NCBI GenBank assembly: GCA_025506515.1
Contig: CM046445.1
Coordinates: forward strand, 2,196,131-2,260,130
Length of the DNA stretch: 64,000 bases
Reading direction: 5' to 3'
From: Flaveria trinervia
Lineage: Eukaryota; Streptophyta; Magnoliopsida; Asterales; Asteraceae
The notes beneath the pieces are model-generated. The model had not been told where the DNA came from and made no database searches. It was given only the letters and a program-made list of their open reading frames with translations. A program made the position numbers and the translations under genes. This document shows positions 48,042 to 59,310 of the stretch, piece by piece. Every line of letters begins with the position of its first letter. Position 1 is the first letter of the stretch.

Positions 48042-49910
48042 TGTAAGGCCCCGTTCCCGGGACGCTTACAGCTGGGTTCTCATCGCACATAAAACATATA
48101 ATTACATTTGTGTTTCATGAATCGCAGCGGAAAACTAAAACAATCTTTCATTTCCATGTAAATGCTTTTGCAAATTAATACAACATTCATTACAAAATAG
48201 CTTGTTTGCATTACAATGCAAAAACATTAATCAAAAGAATGCCATCCCCAAAAGAGCTGAGTAGTCACCCGTGCCATCCTCAGCAAACATTACATGCCAA
48301 CTGAAAACACATCAAAGTCAGCGTTGCTGAGTGAGTTCTAGTTTTATAAATAAAACATACTTTGCTTTCACATAAAACCGTTCGTTACTTTTACATGATC
48401 ACACATCGTAAGTACACATAGATAATATCATTATTATCTTCTTCATTCGTTCATTCGTTCTTTCATTACTTTACTTGCGCATCGGACATCATCCATACCC
48501 ATACCATGTGCTACACCCCGGTTAGTCGTAGCTACCGGGCCGAAGTCAACAAATGAACAACTAAACGTATGCCACGGTACTAGGAGTAACCATCAGTCTT
48601 AGCTACTAGGCCGAAGTCAACAAATGAACAGCTAAACGTATGCCACAGTACTAGGGGTGAGCGGTAGAGGTTCTACATTAAGGGCCAATCACAAAGAAGG
48701 ACCCGTCATCCGATGCATGCAAGACGTTTCATTCGTTCATTAACACATGCTTTCATTCATCATGTTTCTCTTTCTTTATCTTTAACTTTACGTTACATAA
48801 TACTTCGTTCATTCATCATAATAGGTAAAGCCATAGGAAAGATATTAAACATCATATTAAGGAACATTAACATGCATCAACATCACATCATGCAGGGCAA
48901 CATCATACATACATAACATACAACATCATCACCCTCATCATGTCCAACATGCTTTCTAAGACCTCGATCATCATCTTAAAAACTCTTATGGGAACCTTTA
49001 CGTCAAACTTACATCTACACTTTCCCCCGAAAGTCAGAAGTCAATCTACACCTTCCTCGGGTACAACAGCCCTATTCGGGTGTATGGACACCCTTCAGTC
49101 GCATGGCTTCCATGCGACTGAACATCATGCGAATGAACTAATGCGGATGAACACCTATGCGACTGAACATCCAGTCGTGCGAATGGGCAATGCGGATGAA
49201 CACCTATGCGACTGGACCTCCAGTCGTGCGAATGGACCTTCAGTCGCATGACCCCATGCGACTGGCCCTTCAATCGTGCGAATGAACCCCAATCGCACCC
49301 TAATCGGCCGTATGGCCTCCATTCGGCCTCCAGTCGATCGCCTAGCCCTAACTGATGTAGGATGCAGTTCATCCCGACTGCATCCGAGGGTTTTCGGCCT
49401 CCAAACTCATCTAAACTCATTTTAAGCCTAAATCGACCATCCTAAACCTTAGGGATGCATACCATAACATTATTCAAGCACAACCAAGCAAGAAAACGAG
49501 CCCCAAACGGGTCCTACACATACATACACGCATACATACGGGTCTTCACCCAAAAACACGAAAAGGGTTTTCAGATGTGTTCCAGCCCCAAAATCATTCA
49601 AAAACATGTAAAAGAGGGGTCCTACAACTCACCTAAACGAGCACAACGACAAGAGCTTCGATTTGGCTTGCTTCACGACGATTTTGGCGACCCGAACCGA
49701 CTCGAACCAACACTTTTCCTCTTTTTCTCTCTTCTCCTCTCTAAGAACCTGAAATGTGGGGTGTGTGGGGAGAGTGGGCTGCCCTCTCCCTACTAATATC
49801 ACCACATTTCCCAACTTTTCTTCGTTGGCGAGTTTGGTCCCTCGACTTTTGGACTTTATTTTCTTTTCTTTCTTCACCGGCTTCAAAATAATAAATATTC
49901 GGGTGTTACA
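48042..49910 (-). repeat. E2 3' LTR
   Basis: 1869 bp, plus-strand ends TGTAAGGCCC and GGGTGTTACA. It carries an internal imperfect tandem duplication (about 48530-48584 and 48600-48654, 71-bp offset), a hairpin box at 48318-48330 and GCGACTG-rich palindromes at 49095-49264. Confidence 0.93.
49095..49264. repeat. Palindromic CAGTCGCATG cluster in the E2 LTR
   Basis: Two hairpins occur: TCAGTCGCATGG-CTT-CCATGCGACTGA (49095-49121, 12-bp stem) and CAGTCGCATG-ACCC-CATGCGACTG (49241-49264, 10-bp stem). Between and after them lie repeated ATGCGACTG, CAGTCGTGCGAATG and TGCGGATGAACACC units. Both E2 LTRs contain the cluster. Confidence 0.9.
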
Positions 49911-49949
49911 AGTCCACCCCCCTTAAATAGGTTTCGTCCCCGAAACCTG

Positions 49950-52766
49950 TTATTCGTCGAACAAACGTGGGTAATGCTGTCTCATTTCTTCCTCAGTCTC
50001 CCACGTTGACTCGGATCCCTTCCTGTGCTTCCACTGTACACGCACAAGAGGAACCACTTTATTCCTTAGCCTTTTCTCCTTTCGGTCGATGATTGCCACT
50101 GGTTGCTCCACATAATTGAGCCGTTCATCTACTTCGATATCTTCCAATGGGACAATCATATCTTCATCTGCTAAGCACTTCCTTAGATGAGATACATGGA
50201 ATGTCGGGTGAATCCCACTTAACTCATCTGGCAACTCCAATCTATAGGCCACCTCCCCTACTCGAGCAATGATTCGGAAAGGGCCTATATATCTCGGGCT
50301 CAACTTGCCCCGCTTTCTGAATCTGATAATACCCTTCCAAGGTGAGACCTTCAACATAACCCGGTCACCCATCTGGAACTCAATTGGCCTACGTCGCTTA
50401 TCGGCATACGACTTCTGTCTATCTTTGGCTGCCTTCATAAAGGCTTTGATCTTTTCAAGCTTCTCAGTCGTAGCCTCGATTACCTCGACGCTCCCCAATT
50501 CCTTCTGACCAATATCACCCCAACAAACGGGTGTTCTGCATCTCCTACCGTATAGCATCTCATATGGTGGCATACCAATGCTGGCATGATAACTGTTGTT
50601 GTATGAGAATTCGGCTAACGGTAAGTGGTCATCCCAACTTCCACCAAAATCGATCACACATGCCCGGAGCATGTCTTCCAGTGTCTGAATAGTCCTTTCT
50701 GACTGACCATCAGTCTGGGGATGATAAGCCGTGCTAATATGTAACCTCGTCCCCGTAGCGTCGTGGAATTTCTTCCAAAATTTAGATGTAAACCAAGTGT
50801 CACGATCAGACACAATAGACACCGGCACACCATGACGAGCTACAATTTCCTTGATGAACAGATCAGCCAACCTCTCAGATGAATACGTCTCGCGGATCGG
50901 TAGAAAATGAGCGCTCTTCGTCAGACGATCAACTATCACCCATATGGCATCATACCCTTTCGGGGTACGTGGCAGCTTCGTAATGAAGTCCATGGTGATG
51001 TGCTCCCATTTCCATTCCGGTATATCCAAAGGTTGTATCTTCCCATACGGCTTTTGATGCTCTGCCTTCACCTGTAAGCAAGTAAGGCACTTACTCACAT
51101 ACTCCACCACGTCACGCTTCATACCCGGCCACCAATAATCTTTCTTCATGTCATGGTACATTTTCGTGGCACCAGGATGAATGGAGTATCGAGTCTTGTG
51201 GGCTTCATCCATTATCTTCACCCGTAGATCCCCAAAACGAGGAATCCACACACGACCGAATCGAGTTCTAACACCGAGTGTGTTTTCACCCAATTCCCCA
51301 ACCAGACCTCTCATTCTTTTCGAGTTAAGGTGATCTTCTTTCAATGCCTCATCTTGAAACTCCTTAACTTGCTTCATCACATCGGAGGTCATGATTAATT
51401 GATAAGCTTTCACCCGAATCGGTTCGGGCCTTTCCTTCCGGCTAAGGGCATCCGCCACCACATTAGCTTTGCCTGGATGGTAATGGATCTCGCAATCATA
51501 ATCCTTTATAAGTTCCAACCATCTCCTCTGCCTCATGTTCAGATCCTTTTGCTCGAAGAAGTACTTCAAGCTCTTATGATCGGTGAATATGGTGCACTTC
51601 GTCTCGTAGAGATAGTGCCTCCAAATCTTTAGTGCAAAGACCACGACTGCTAGCTCCAAGTCATGAGTGGGATAATTAACCTCATGGACTTTCAATTGTC
51701 GGGATGCATAGGCTATAACCTTCCCTCTCTGCATTAACACACACCCCAACCCTGAGTAGGAAGCATCAGAATAAACCACTAGATCTTCACTTCCATCGAG
51801 TAGGGACAGGACTGGAGCTTGAGTCAGTCTTGCCTTCAGCTCTTCGAACGCCTTCTATTGAGCTTGACCCCATACAAACTTCACATCCTTTCGGGTCAAC
51901 TTAGTTAGTGGAGAAGCAATCTTAGAGAAGCCTTGGATGAATCTTCTATAGTAGCCCGCCAAGCCCAAGAAACTACGGATCTCGGATGGCGTCTTTGGTG
52001 ACCTCCATTGCATAACCGCCTCCACCTTCGCCGGGTCAACCATAATCCCGTCAGGATTCACCACATGACCCAAAAACTGAACTTCGCGCAACCAGAACGC
52101 GCACTTGGAGAATTTAGCATACAGTTTCTCCCTTCTCAACGTCTCTAGAACCTCTCGAATGTGACCGGCATGCTCAATCTCGCTCTTCGAATAAATCAGG
52201 ATATCATCAATAAACACAATCACTGATTTATCCAACATAGGCCGACACACACGGTTCATCAGATCCATAAAAGCAGCTGGCGCGTTGGTCAAACCAAAGG
52301 ACATGACAAGAAACTCGTAATGGCCATAGCGCGTACGGAAAGCTGTTTTAGGGATATCTTGCTCCTTCACCTTCAACTGATGATAACCAGATCGAAGATC
52401 TATCCTCGAGAACCAACTAGCACCCTGAAGCTGATCGAACAAATCATCTATCCTCGGTAAGGGGTAGCGGTTCTTCACTGTCAACTTGTTCAATTCGCGG
52501 TAGTCAATGCACATCCTCATACTACCATCCTTCTTCTTTACAAATAGTACCGGAGCACCCCAAGGAGAGATACTCGGTCTAATGAACCCCTTATCAAGCA
52601 GCTCTCGCAACTGTTCCATCAACTCTTTCATCTCGGTTGGAGCCAACCGATACGGTGCCTTGGCAACAGGTTGGGCACCCGATATCAGATCAATCTGAAA
52701 TTCAATCTCTCTGTCAGGTGGCACTCCTGATAAGTCTTCTGGGAACACGTCTGGAAAGTCACACAC
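49950..52766 (-). pseudogene. E2 pol: RT, RNase H, integrase and chromodomain-like tail
   Basis: 52766-51858 encodes RT, with SPWGAPVLFVKKKDG, CIDYRELNKLT, the polymerase motif VIVFIDDILIYSKS and FLGLAGYYRRFI. 51779-49950 (609 residues) continues with RNase H (SDASYSGLGC, TDHKSLKYFFEQ, VVADALSRK), the integrase zinc region (ending CLTCLQVK), and the D-D-E core (MDFITKLPRT, IVSDRDTWFTSKFW, HPQTDGQSERTIQ). A GPF/Y-type region (SPRYIGPFRIIARV) and a chromodomain-like end follow. One in-frame TAG (51855-51857) separates the two blocks at a position where a CAG glutamine codon is likely. Otherwise the frame is open for 2.8 kb, so this element is young. Confidence 0.92.
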
Positions 52767-53275
52767 AACCGGTACATCGGCTAGTTGTGGTGTGGTGTAT
52801 CCACATCTTTTACATAGGCCAAGTAAGCACTACATCCACGCCTCATACACTTTCCCGCCACCGCCATTGAGATCACCTTCGGGATTATAGTAACCCGATC
52901 ACCATAAACCGTTACCAAACTCCGTCAGGCGCTGTCAACCGAATCATCTTCTTGCGACACACAATGTTCGCCTCGAAGTCTGCCAACCAATCCATCCCAA
53001 GAACCAAATCGAAACCACCCAAGGTCATCACAAACGGTCTAACAGGAAACTTATGACCCTCAAGTTCCACATCACAATTCTCTATCATCTCAGAAATCCT
53101 GGTAGACTTACCTATGGCAGTTTCTACATCAAAGGGCGCGTCAACACATCTACTACTAACAGGCAGCTTAGCACAGAAAGCAGCAGAAAAAACTCCTACT
53201 AGCACCCAAATCAAATAACACAGAAGCTAAAGTCTGGTTCACTAGAAACGTACCAGACACAACGTCAGGGTCCGT
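52767..53275 (-). pseudogene. E2 aspartic protease region, frameshifted
   Basis: Minus-strand reading gives VSGTFLVNQTLASVLFDLGA, then after a frame change CAKLPVSSRCVDAPFDVETA and FVMTLGGFDLVLGMDWLADF, the usual gypsy protease blocks. The catalytic triplet expected as DSG reads DLG (one TCG-to-TTG change near 53193). The linker to RT (ending VCDFPDVFPEDLSG) also has shifted frames. Confidence 0.8.
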
Positions 53276-53276
53276 C

Positions 53277-54560
53277 CTAGCCTCCTCCTGTGTCATGGTG
53301 AACGCCCTGGCGCTCCCTCGGTCCATCACTTCCCGTCTTCTTCACCCCTGAACCCTCAGTCCTCGACTTCTTACAATCTCTGCTCATATGACCAGTTTCC
53401 CCACAGTTAAAAATTTGCCGACAGGCAATCCTTCGCCATATGCCCTGTCTTCCCACACTTGAAGCACAAGTTTGACCCAAACCTACATTCCCCGCCATGC
53501 TCCTTCCACATTGCCACACCTTTTCGACCCCGCACTTGATGTGACCACACGGCGTTCATCCACCCGTGCCTTTTTGTTACCCATCGGGGCATCACCCCGA
53601 CCAAACCGTTTCCCGTTCCAGTTCCGATCACCACCACCCTTCTTATTCGCTTCAGTCACCACCACCTCCCGCTCGTCATACAGCCTCCCTGCCAAATCAA
53701 CCGCCGACCTAAACGTGCTTGTCGGGCGGCGATCATATGCCGGTGAACATCCACCGGTAAACCTGAATGTACCTCTTGATTTTCCGAGACAGAGGCATCA
53801 CCTGATCAGGCACAAGCCGTGCCATTTCATTAAACTTGGTGGTATACTGCTGGTGTGTCATGGTTCCAGCCTCCAACTACAGAAACTCCCTTTCTAACTT
53901 GTCCATTTCCGATGAGGACAAAATTCCTCAATCACCAACCTTCTCAGCTCAGCCCATTTGTTTTCCCAATGGCCCTACTACCCTCAGCTTGGACAATGTT
54001 GTCCCACCAGCACAGAGCTGAATCCACAAAAGAGTGGGTAGCAAACTTCACCTTTTGGTCCTCTCGGCACTCGCTGATATCGAGAACAACTTCCATTTCC
54101 CTCACACCACCGTGAGCGGGCGGCTGTCCGCGGTGCTCGTTCCATCAAAAGTAGGGGGCTTGCATCTCATAAAAGCCCCATAATTACATCCTCGTGCCGT
54201 TTCATGCACAGGGCTTCCTCCTCCTCATCATCATCAGATAGAACCGTTTCCGGCTCTGGTTGTTCCCGTTCACCAGAGGATCTGTTTCTTTCTTTCCTTT
54301 CCCCTTCTCGTAAGCCTTAATAACTTCGGTCACCATAGACGGTAAGATCGTCTGCAAACCTGATGTACTTCTTCTACAACAGCCTCCTTTACTGAGGCTC
54401 TCAGATTGGCGCTTTCGTCGCCACCCTCTGGATGAGGGGTCTCTGGTTCTTCATGAACCACCCTCTCAACTCTGGGTCTCCCTCTCTTGGGTCGCGGTTC
54501 AGCACCGTGACCTCCACCCCTAGAAGCTTTCGAAGATCTACCTCCGGCCATCACACGCAC
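53277..54560 (-). pseudogene. E2 gag with zinc knuckles, frameshifted
   Basis: A probable start at MAGGRSSKASRGGGHGAEP (about 54552) leads into a basic, Arg/Glu-rich gag. Further downstream the nucleocapsid knuckle CFKCGKTGHMAKDC (C-x2-C-x4-H-x4-C) and a second one ending CGETGHMSRDC are clear near 53460 and 53380. The frame changes several times between them, many at short homopolymers. Confidence 0.78.
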
Positions 54561-54882
54561 ACTGAAAGATTCAAACACCAACACGGTCATTCAAGGAAAC
54601 AACTCAGTTTATGTCAAGTATAGTAAGTCCCTAATTACAGTGGCCAGTTGTGATTAGCCACTTACTTTACTCTTCATACCCCAAGTATTACCTGTCCTGA
54701 CTACATCAGTATTTAAATCTACATACAACACATAACACATACCATGCGCACATAAAACCGGTTAACTTTACAAAAATACCTGATGGCACGCAGCTACTCA
54801 GATTGGCATTCCATTCCCTTTCCGTCCCATTCTCAGTTTAGATTAGGTTTATTTGAAAATTTACCCATTTCACTTAAACTTG

Positions 54883-54894
54883 GCTCTGATACCA
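54883..54894 (-). promoter_or_regulatory. E2 primer binding site
   Basis: GCTCTGATACCA on the plus strand is TGGTATCAGAGC in element orientation, 3 nt inside the 5' LTR. It is the same initiator-Met tRNA primer as used by E1. Confidence 0.93.
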
Positions 54895-54897
54895 ACT

Positions 54898-56752
54898 TGT
54901 AAGGCCCCGTTCCCGGGACGCTTACAGCTGGGTTCTCATCGCACATAAAACATATAATTACATTTGTGTTTCATGAATCGCAGGAAAACTAAAACAATCT
55001 TTCATTTCCATGTAAATGCTTTTGCAAATTAATACAACATTCATTACAAAATAGCTTGTTTGCATTACAATGCAAAAACATTAATCAAAAGAATGCCATC
55101 CCCAAAGAGCTGAGTAGTCGCCCGTGCCATCTTCAGCAAACATTACCTGCCAACTGGAAACACATCAAAGTCAGCGTTGCTGAGTGAGTTCTAGTTTTAT
55201 AAATAAAACATACTTTGCTTTCACATAAAACCGTTCGTTACTTTTACATGATCACACATCGTAAGTACACATAGATAATATCATTATTATCTTCTTCATT
55301 CGTTCATTCGTTCTTTCATTACTTTACTTGCGCATCGGACATTATCCATACCCATACCATGTGCTACACCCCGGTTAGTCGTAGCTACCGGGCCGAAGTC
55401 AACAAATGAACAACTAAACGTATGCCACGGTACTAGGAGTAACCATCAGTCTTAGCTACTGGGCCGAAGTCAACAAATGAACAGCTAAACGTATGCCACA
55501 GTACTAGGGGTGAGCGGTAGAGGTTCTACATTAAGGGCCAATCACAAAGAAGGACCCGTCATCCGATGCATGCAAGACGTTTCATTCGTTCATTAACACA
55601 TGCTTTCATTCATCATATTTCTCTTTCTTTATCTTTCACTTTACGTTACATAATACTTCGTTCATTCATCATAATAGGTAAAGCCATAGGAAAGATATTA
55701 AACATCATATTAAGGAACATTAACATGCATCAACATCATATCATACAGGGCAACATCATACATACATAACATACAACATCATCACCCTCATCATGCCCAA
55801 CATGCTTTCTAAGACCTCGATCGTCATCTTAAAAACTCTTATGGGAACCTTTACGTCAAACTTACATCTGCACTTTTCCCGAAAGTCAGAAGTCAATCTA
55901 CACCTTCCTCGGGTACAACAGCCCTATTCGGGCGTATGGACACCTTCAGTCGCATGGCCTCCATGCGACTGAACATCATGCGAATGAACTAATGTGATGA
56001 ACACCTATGCGACTGAACATCCAGTCATGTGAATGGGCAATGCGGATGAACACTATGTGACTGGACCTCCAGTCGTGCGAATGGACCTTCAGTCGCATGA
56101 CCCCATGCGACTGGCCCTTCAATCGTGCGAATGAACCCCAATCGCACCCTAATCGGCCGTATGGCCTCCATTCGGCCTCCAGTCGTCGCCTAGCCCTAAC
56201 TGATGCAGGATGCAGTTCATCCCGACTGCAGCCGAGGGTTTTCGGCCTCCAAACTCATCTAAACCCATTTTAAGCCTAAATCGACCATCCTAAACCTTAG
56301 GGATGCATACCATAACATTATTCAAGCACAACCAAGCAAGAAAACAAGCCCCAAACGGGTCCTACACATACATACATGCATACATACGGGTCTTCACCCA
56401 AAAACACGAAAAGGGTTTTCAGATGTGTTCCAGCCCCAAAATCATTCAAAAAATGTAAAAGAGGGTCCTAGAACTCACCTAAACGAGCACAACGACAAGA
56501 GCTTCGATTTGGCTTGCTTCACGACGATTTTGGCGACCCGAACCGACTCGAACCAACACTTTTCCTCTTTTTCTCTCTTCTCCTCTCTAAGAACCTGAAA
56601 TGTGGGGTGTGTGGGGAGAGTGGGCTGCCTCTCCCTACTAATATCACCACATTTCCCAACTTTTCTTCGTTGGCGAGTTTGGTCCCTCGACTTTTGGACT
56701 TTATTTTCTTTTCTTTCTTCACCGCTTCAATAATAAATATTCGGGTGTTACA
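54898..56752 (-). repeat. E2 5' LTR
   Basis: 1855 bp, near-identical to 48042-49910. Most differences are 1-base gaps in short runs (CCCCAAAAG to CCCCAAAG, GAGGGGTCC to GAGGGTCC, GCCCTCTCC to GCCTCTCC), with few substitutions. Confidence 0.93.
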
Positions 56753-59294
56753 CATGAGGGTTATTCATGTTGTTTCCTTTAGATCTTTAATTTGAAAGTT
56801 AATATTTTAACTATTAAAATGATCATAACAATAATAATCATACTAATAATAACAATATTAACAAAATTAATAATAATAATAATGTTAATAACTATTAATG
56901 ATATAACATTAATAATACTAATTTATTAAACTTGTAAGGGTTAAAAAACTTAAATTAATAAGTTAGGGATTTTTTGTCAATTTAGAAACTTTAAATATTA
57001 AAGTTTAAACATAAAATGTTAAAATCAAAACTACAGGGACTAACTTGTAAATATTTGAAACTAACCCAACCCCTTCCCGTCGACCCTCGCTTTTCCGCCA
57101 CCTTCACCGGCGAGCTCCGGCAACACTTATTTCACCAAAACGCCTAATTTAAGTGCAATTAAACCGAATCTTAACTTTTCCCTATCAGTTTCGAACTTAA
57201 ACCCCCTATTAATTGTGTTTATCATCCGGTAACACTTGAAATCAAAACCGAAACACCGATTTAAATCATTGAGCCGTTCGAACATAATGAACCAAGTTGA
57301 AACTACATAACTAAAAAGAAACCTCCCTTTTTGTTTGTAGAAGCTATCTGAACCTTCAATTTGAGTTCACAAACGCATACATGACACGTTCGATTACCCT
57401 CTTGGTCGCAGTTGTTCTTGAGCTTCATTATCTGTCAAATCTATACAAATACAGTTAATTAATCCCATAAACATCTTCGCTATTGCATCATGAACAAAAG
57501 CCCTAACATCAGTTTCGTTATCATAATCAATTTGATGTTCAATTGGATTGAAATCAAACCTAGGTTCATAGACATTTGGGGATTTCTTGAAGTTTTGTTT
57601 TTAGAAATTTAATTCCAAATCTTAACGCGGCTAAAGCCTTAGTTCACTAGTAATACACACACATGCTCACCCAGAGGTCCCGGGTTCGAACCCGGGCAAC
57701 CTCACTTATTTTTTTGGGGCTTTCCAGCCTTTAAAAAATTTATATAAAATTAAAAAAATATATATATAAAAATCAGTTTTATAAACTTTGGTTATTTTAA
57801 AAGTTATCTAATTATTTTTCTGTAAATTATTTCTTTAAACACCTTAACAATTTTTTTTTCATATAAAATATTAGTAACAAATGTTATAATTAGATTATTT
57901 TTTTTATAAAAATAAACTTTAACTAGTTGAGATCACTAAGTGGTCTCTAGTCATTTCATTATCTTTAATTATAGATTAATTATGATTTTATTTTATAAAT
58001 CAATATGTTAAATGAAAAAATATTTATTTATTTAAATATCATGTAAATAATTAGTTATTTATCTATTCCTTTAACAATATTATATCATAATTAGTTTATA
58101 GATTTACTCCTTAAATTATTACTTAAACTCTTGAAACTTATGAAACATATATATTGTACTCATACTAAAAGTTGTATTATAAGGTTTTTATAATAAATCG
58201 TTTAAAAGTTCAAAACTATATAAATGATTTTTAATAATTTTAAAGCCATCTAAATAAATATTCAATGAAGTACCTATATCGAAATTTTTAAATAATTAAT
58301 TAGTAAATTAATTATTTCTTTTCACACATCATGATAACTCAATAACTTATTGAATCATTCACTATAATTCTTATATTTTATTGATTGATTCCAACATTAT
58401 TGAACCAAAACATAAACGACTGTTTGATTTTATTTTAATTTATTAAAAATCCCTAAATTCCTATTGAAACCCTAGTTCGCATCTAATCGTTGATCGTATT
58501 ATCAAACTTAATATTGGAATCTATACATCTAGGTAACTTGTAAAAGAAATCGTTGGAACCTCGTTTAATTCTTATCGTCACCTTGTATATATCATGTGAG
58601 TATTTCCATACCCCTTTTTTATACTTTCACACTTTTGGGTGAAACATGTTAACTATACTATTGCACTTGTAAACTTATTTGAGACTTGTAAACCTATGGC
58701 AATTCATCTTGTAAAGTTGTGGTTAGTTGAACTTTCGTGGTTACCATGTTATGGCGTTATATGTTCAATCATTAACTATTGCTAGCCCAGCGAAGTCATA
58801 GATCTATGGGCCAGACAAGCCTGCTTTGGTTGATCCAAGTACACTAGCTCATTGTATAATCTTGTAAACGTTTGAGACTTGTAAAACTTTGTCGAGGTTT
58901 GATTGTTGCATTGTTCATAACATCCCTAATCACTTTATTCACTAACTTATGACTTGAATTGCCATCTTTTATATACTTAGTATGGAAAACTATGGAATGC
59001 TCACCAACATTTTTATGTTGACCCTTTTATTTTTAACATGTTCAGGAATACCTCATGTATGTGTTCTACTCTTTGAAGCTTATCACATCTAGGATTGGGC
59101 CTAGAGATAAAATGGTTGATTATGTTATTTGTAGCATTTGTACATGATGTATCCTTTGTTGAAACTCTTACTTGTAATGTTACAATTGAATCTTATGATT
59201 AATATATTTGGATTTAATAAATAGCGTTATGTGGCTGTGAACAATCGGAACCCTCACATCTCGACGTTTCCGCCGACAAGGTTGGGGTGTGACA

Positions 59295-59310
59295 GATTGG
59301 TATCAGAGCC
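59295..59310 (+). other. Second PBS copy directly after the right E1 LTR
   Basis: GATTGGTATCAGAGCC follows the right LTR exactly as it follows the left one (44382-44397), then the sequence diverges into an E2-family LTR. A 3' LTR should be followed by a target duplication, so this LTR is a 5' LTR of a second, deleted element or the product of recombination. Confidence 0.85.

Larger units (their letters stand above)
48042..56752 (-). mobile_element. E2: Ty3/gypsy chromovirus retrotransposon nested in the E1 LTR
   Basis: 8.7 kb flanked by the 5-bp target duplication CATGA (48037-48041 and 56753-56757). In element orientation (minus strand) the order is 5' LTR 56752-54898, PBS, gag about 54560-53280, protease about 53270-52912, RT, RNase H, integrase with a chromodomain-like tail to 49950, PPT (AAGGGGGGTGGA) and 3' LTR 49910-48042. 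The protease-RT-RH-INT order defines Ty3/gypsy; the C-terminal VQWKHRKGSESTWETEEEM tail indicates a chromovirus, probably Tekay-like. pol is nearly intact; gag and protease carry frameshifts. Confidence 0.93.
41754..59294 (+). mobile_element. E1: LARD-like LTR retrotransposon without coding capacity, interrupted by E2
   Basis: The 5' LTR (41754-44381) begins TGTAACATCC and ends GGGGTGTGACA. An initiator-Met PBS follows (TGGTATCAGAGC, 44385-44396), then a 3.6-kb internal region with no recognisable gag or pol. A purine-rich tract AAGTTGGGGAGA lies at about 47954-47965, and the second LTR starts at 47967. E2 (48042-56752) has inserted into this LTR, which resumes at 56753 and ends at 59294. Without E2 the element is about 8.8 kb. 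Long LTRs, a PBS, a PPT and a non-coding interior are the defining traits of a LARD; the PPT context (GGGACGAAATTCTTATAAG) points to Ty3/gypsy ancestry. No matching target duplication is found because the right flank is chimeric. Confidence 0.87.
47967..59294 (+). repeat. E1 3' LTR, split by E2
   Basis: The first 75 bp (47967-48041) and the remainder (56753-59294) together align end to end with the 5' LTR. The target duplication CATGA occurs on both sides of E2. The right part has many 1-base shortenings relative to the 5' LTR, for example TTTCCGGCC to TTTCCGCC, TAGGGTTC to TAGGTTC and TGTTTCAGG to TGTTCAGG. Confidence 0.92.

Noticed and set aside
49046..49420. 124-codon minus-strand open frame in the E2 LTR
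   Set aside because: Encoded by the GCGACTG repeat cluster; repeat-derived frame without domain, and the second LTR does not keep it open.
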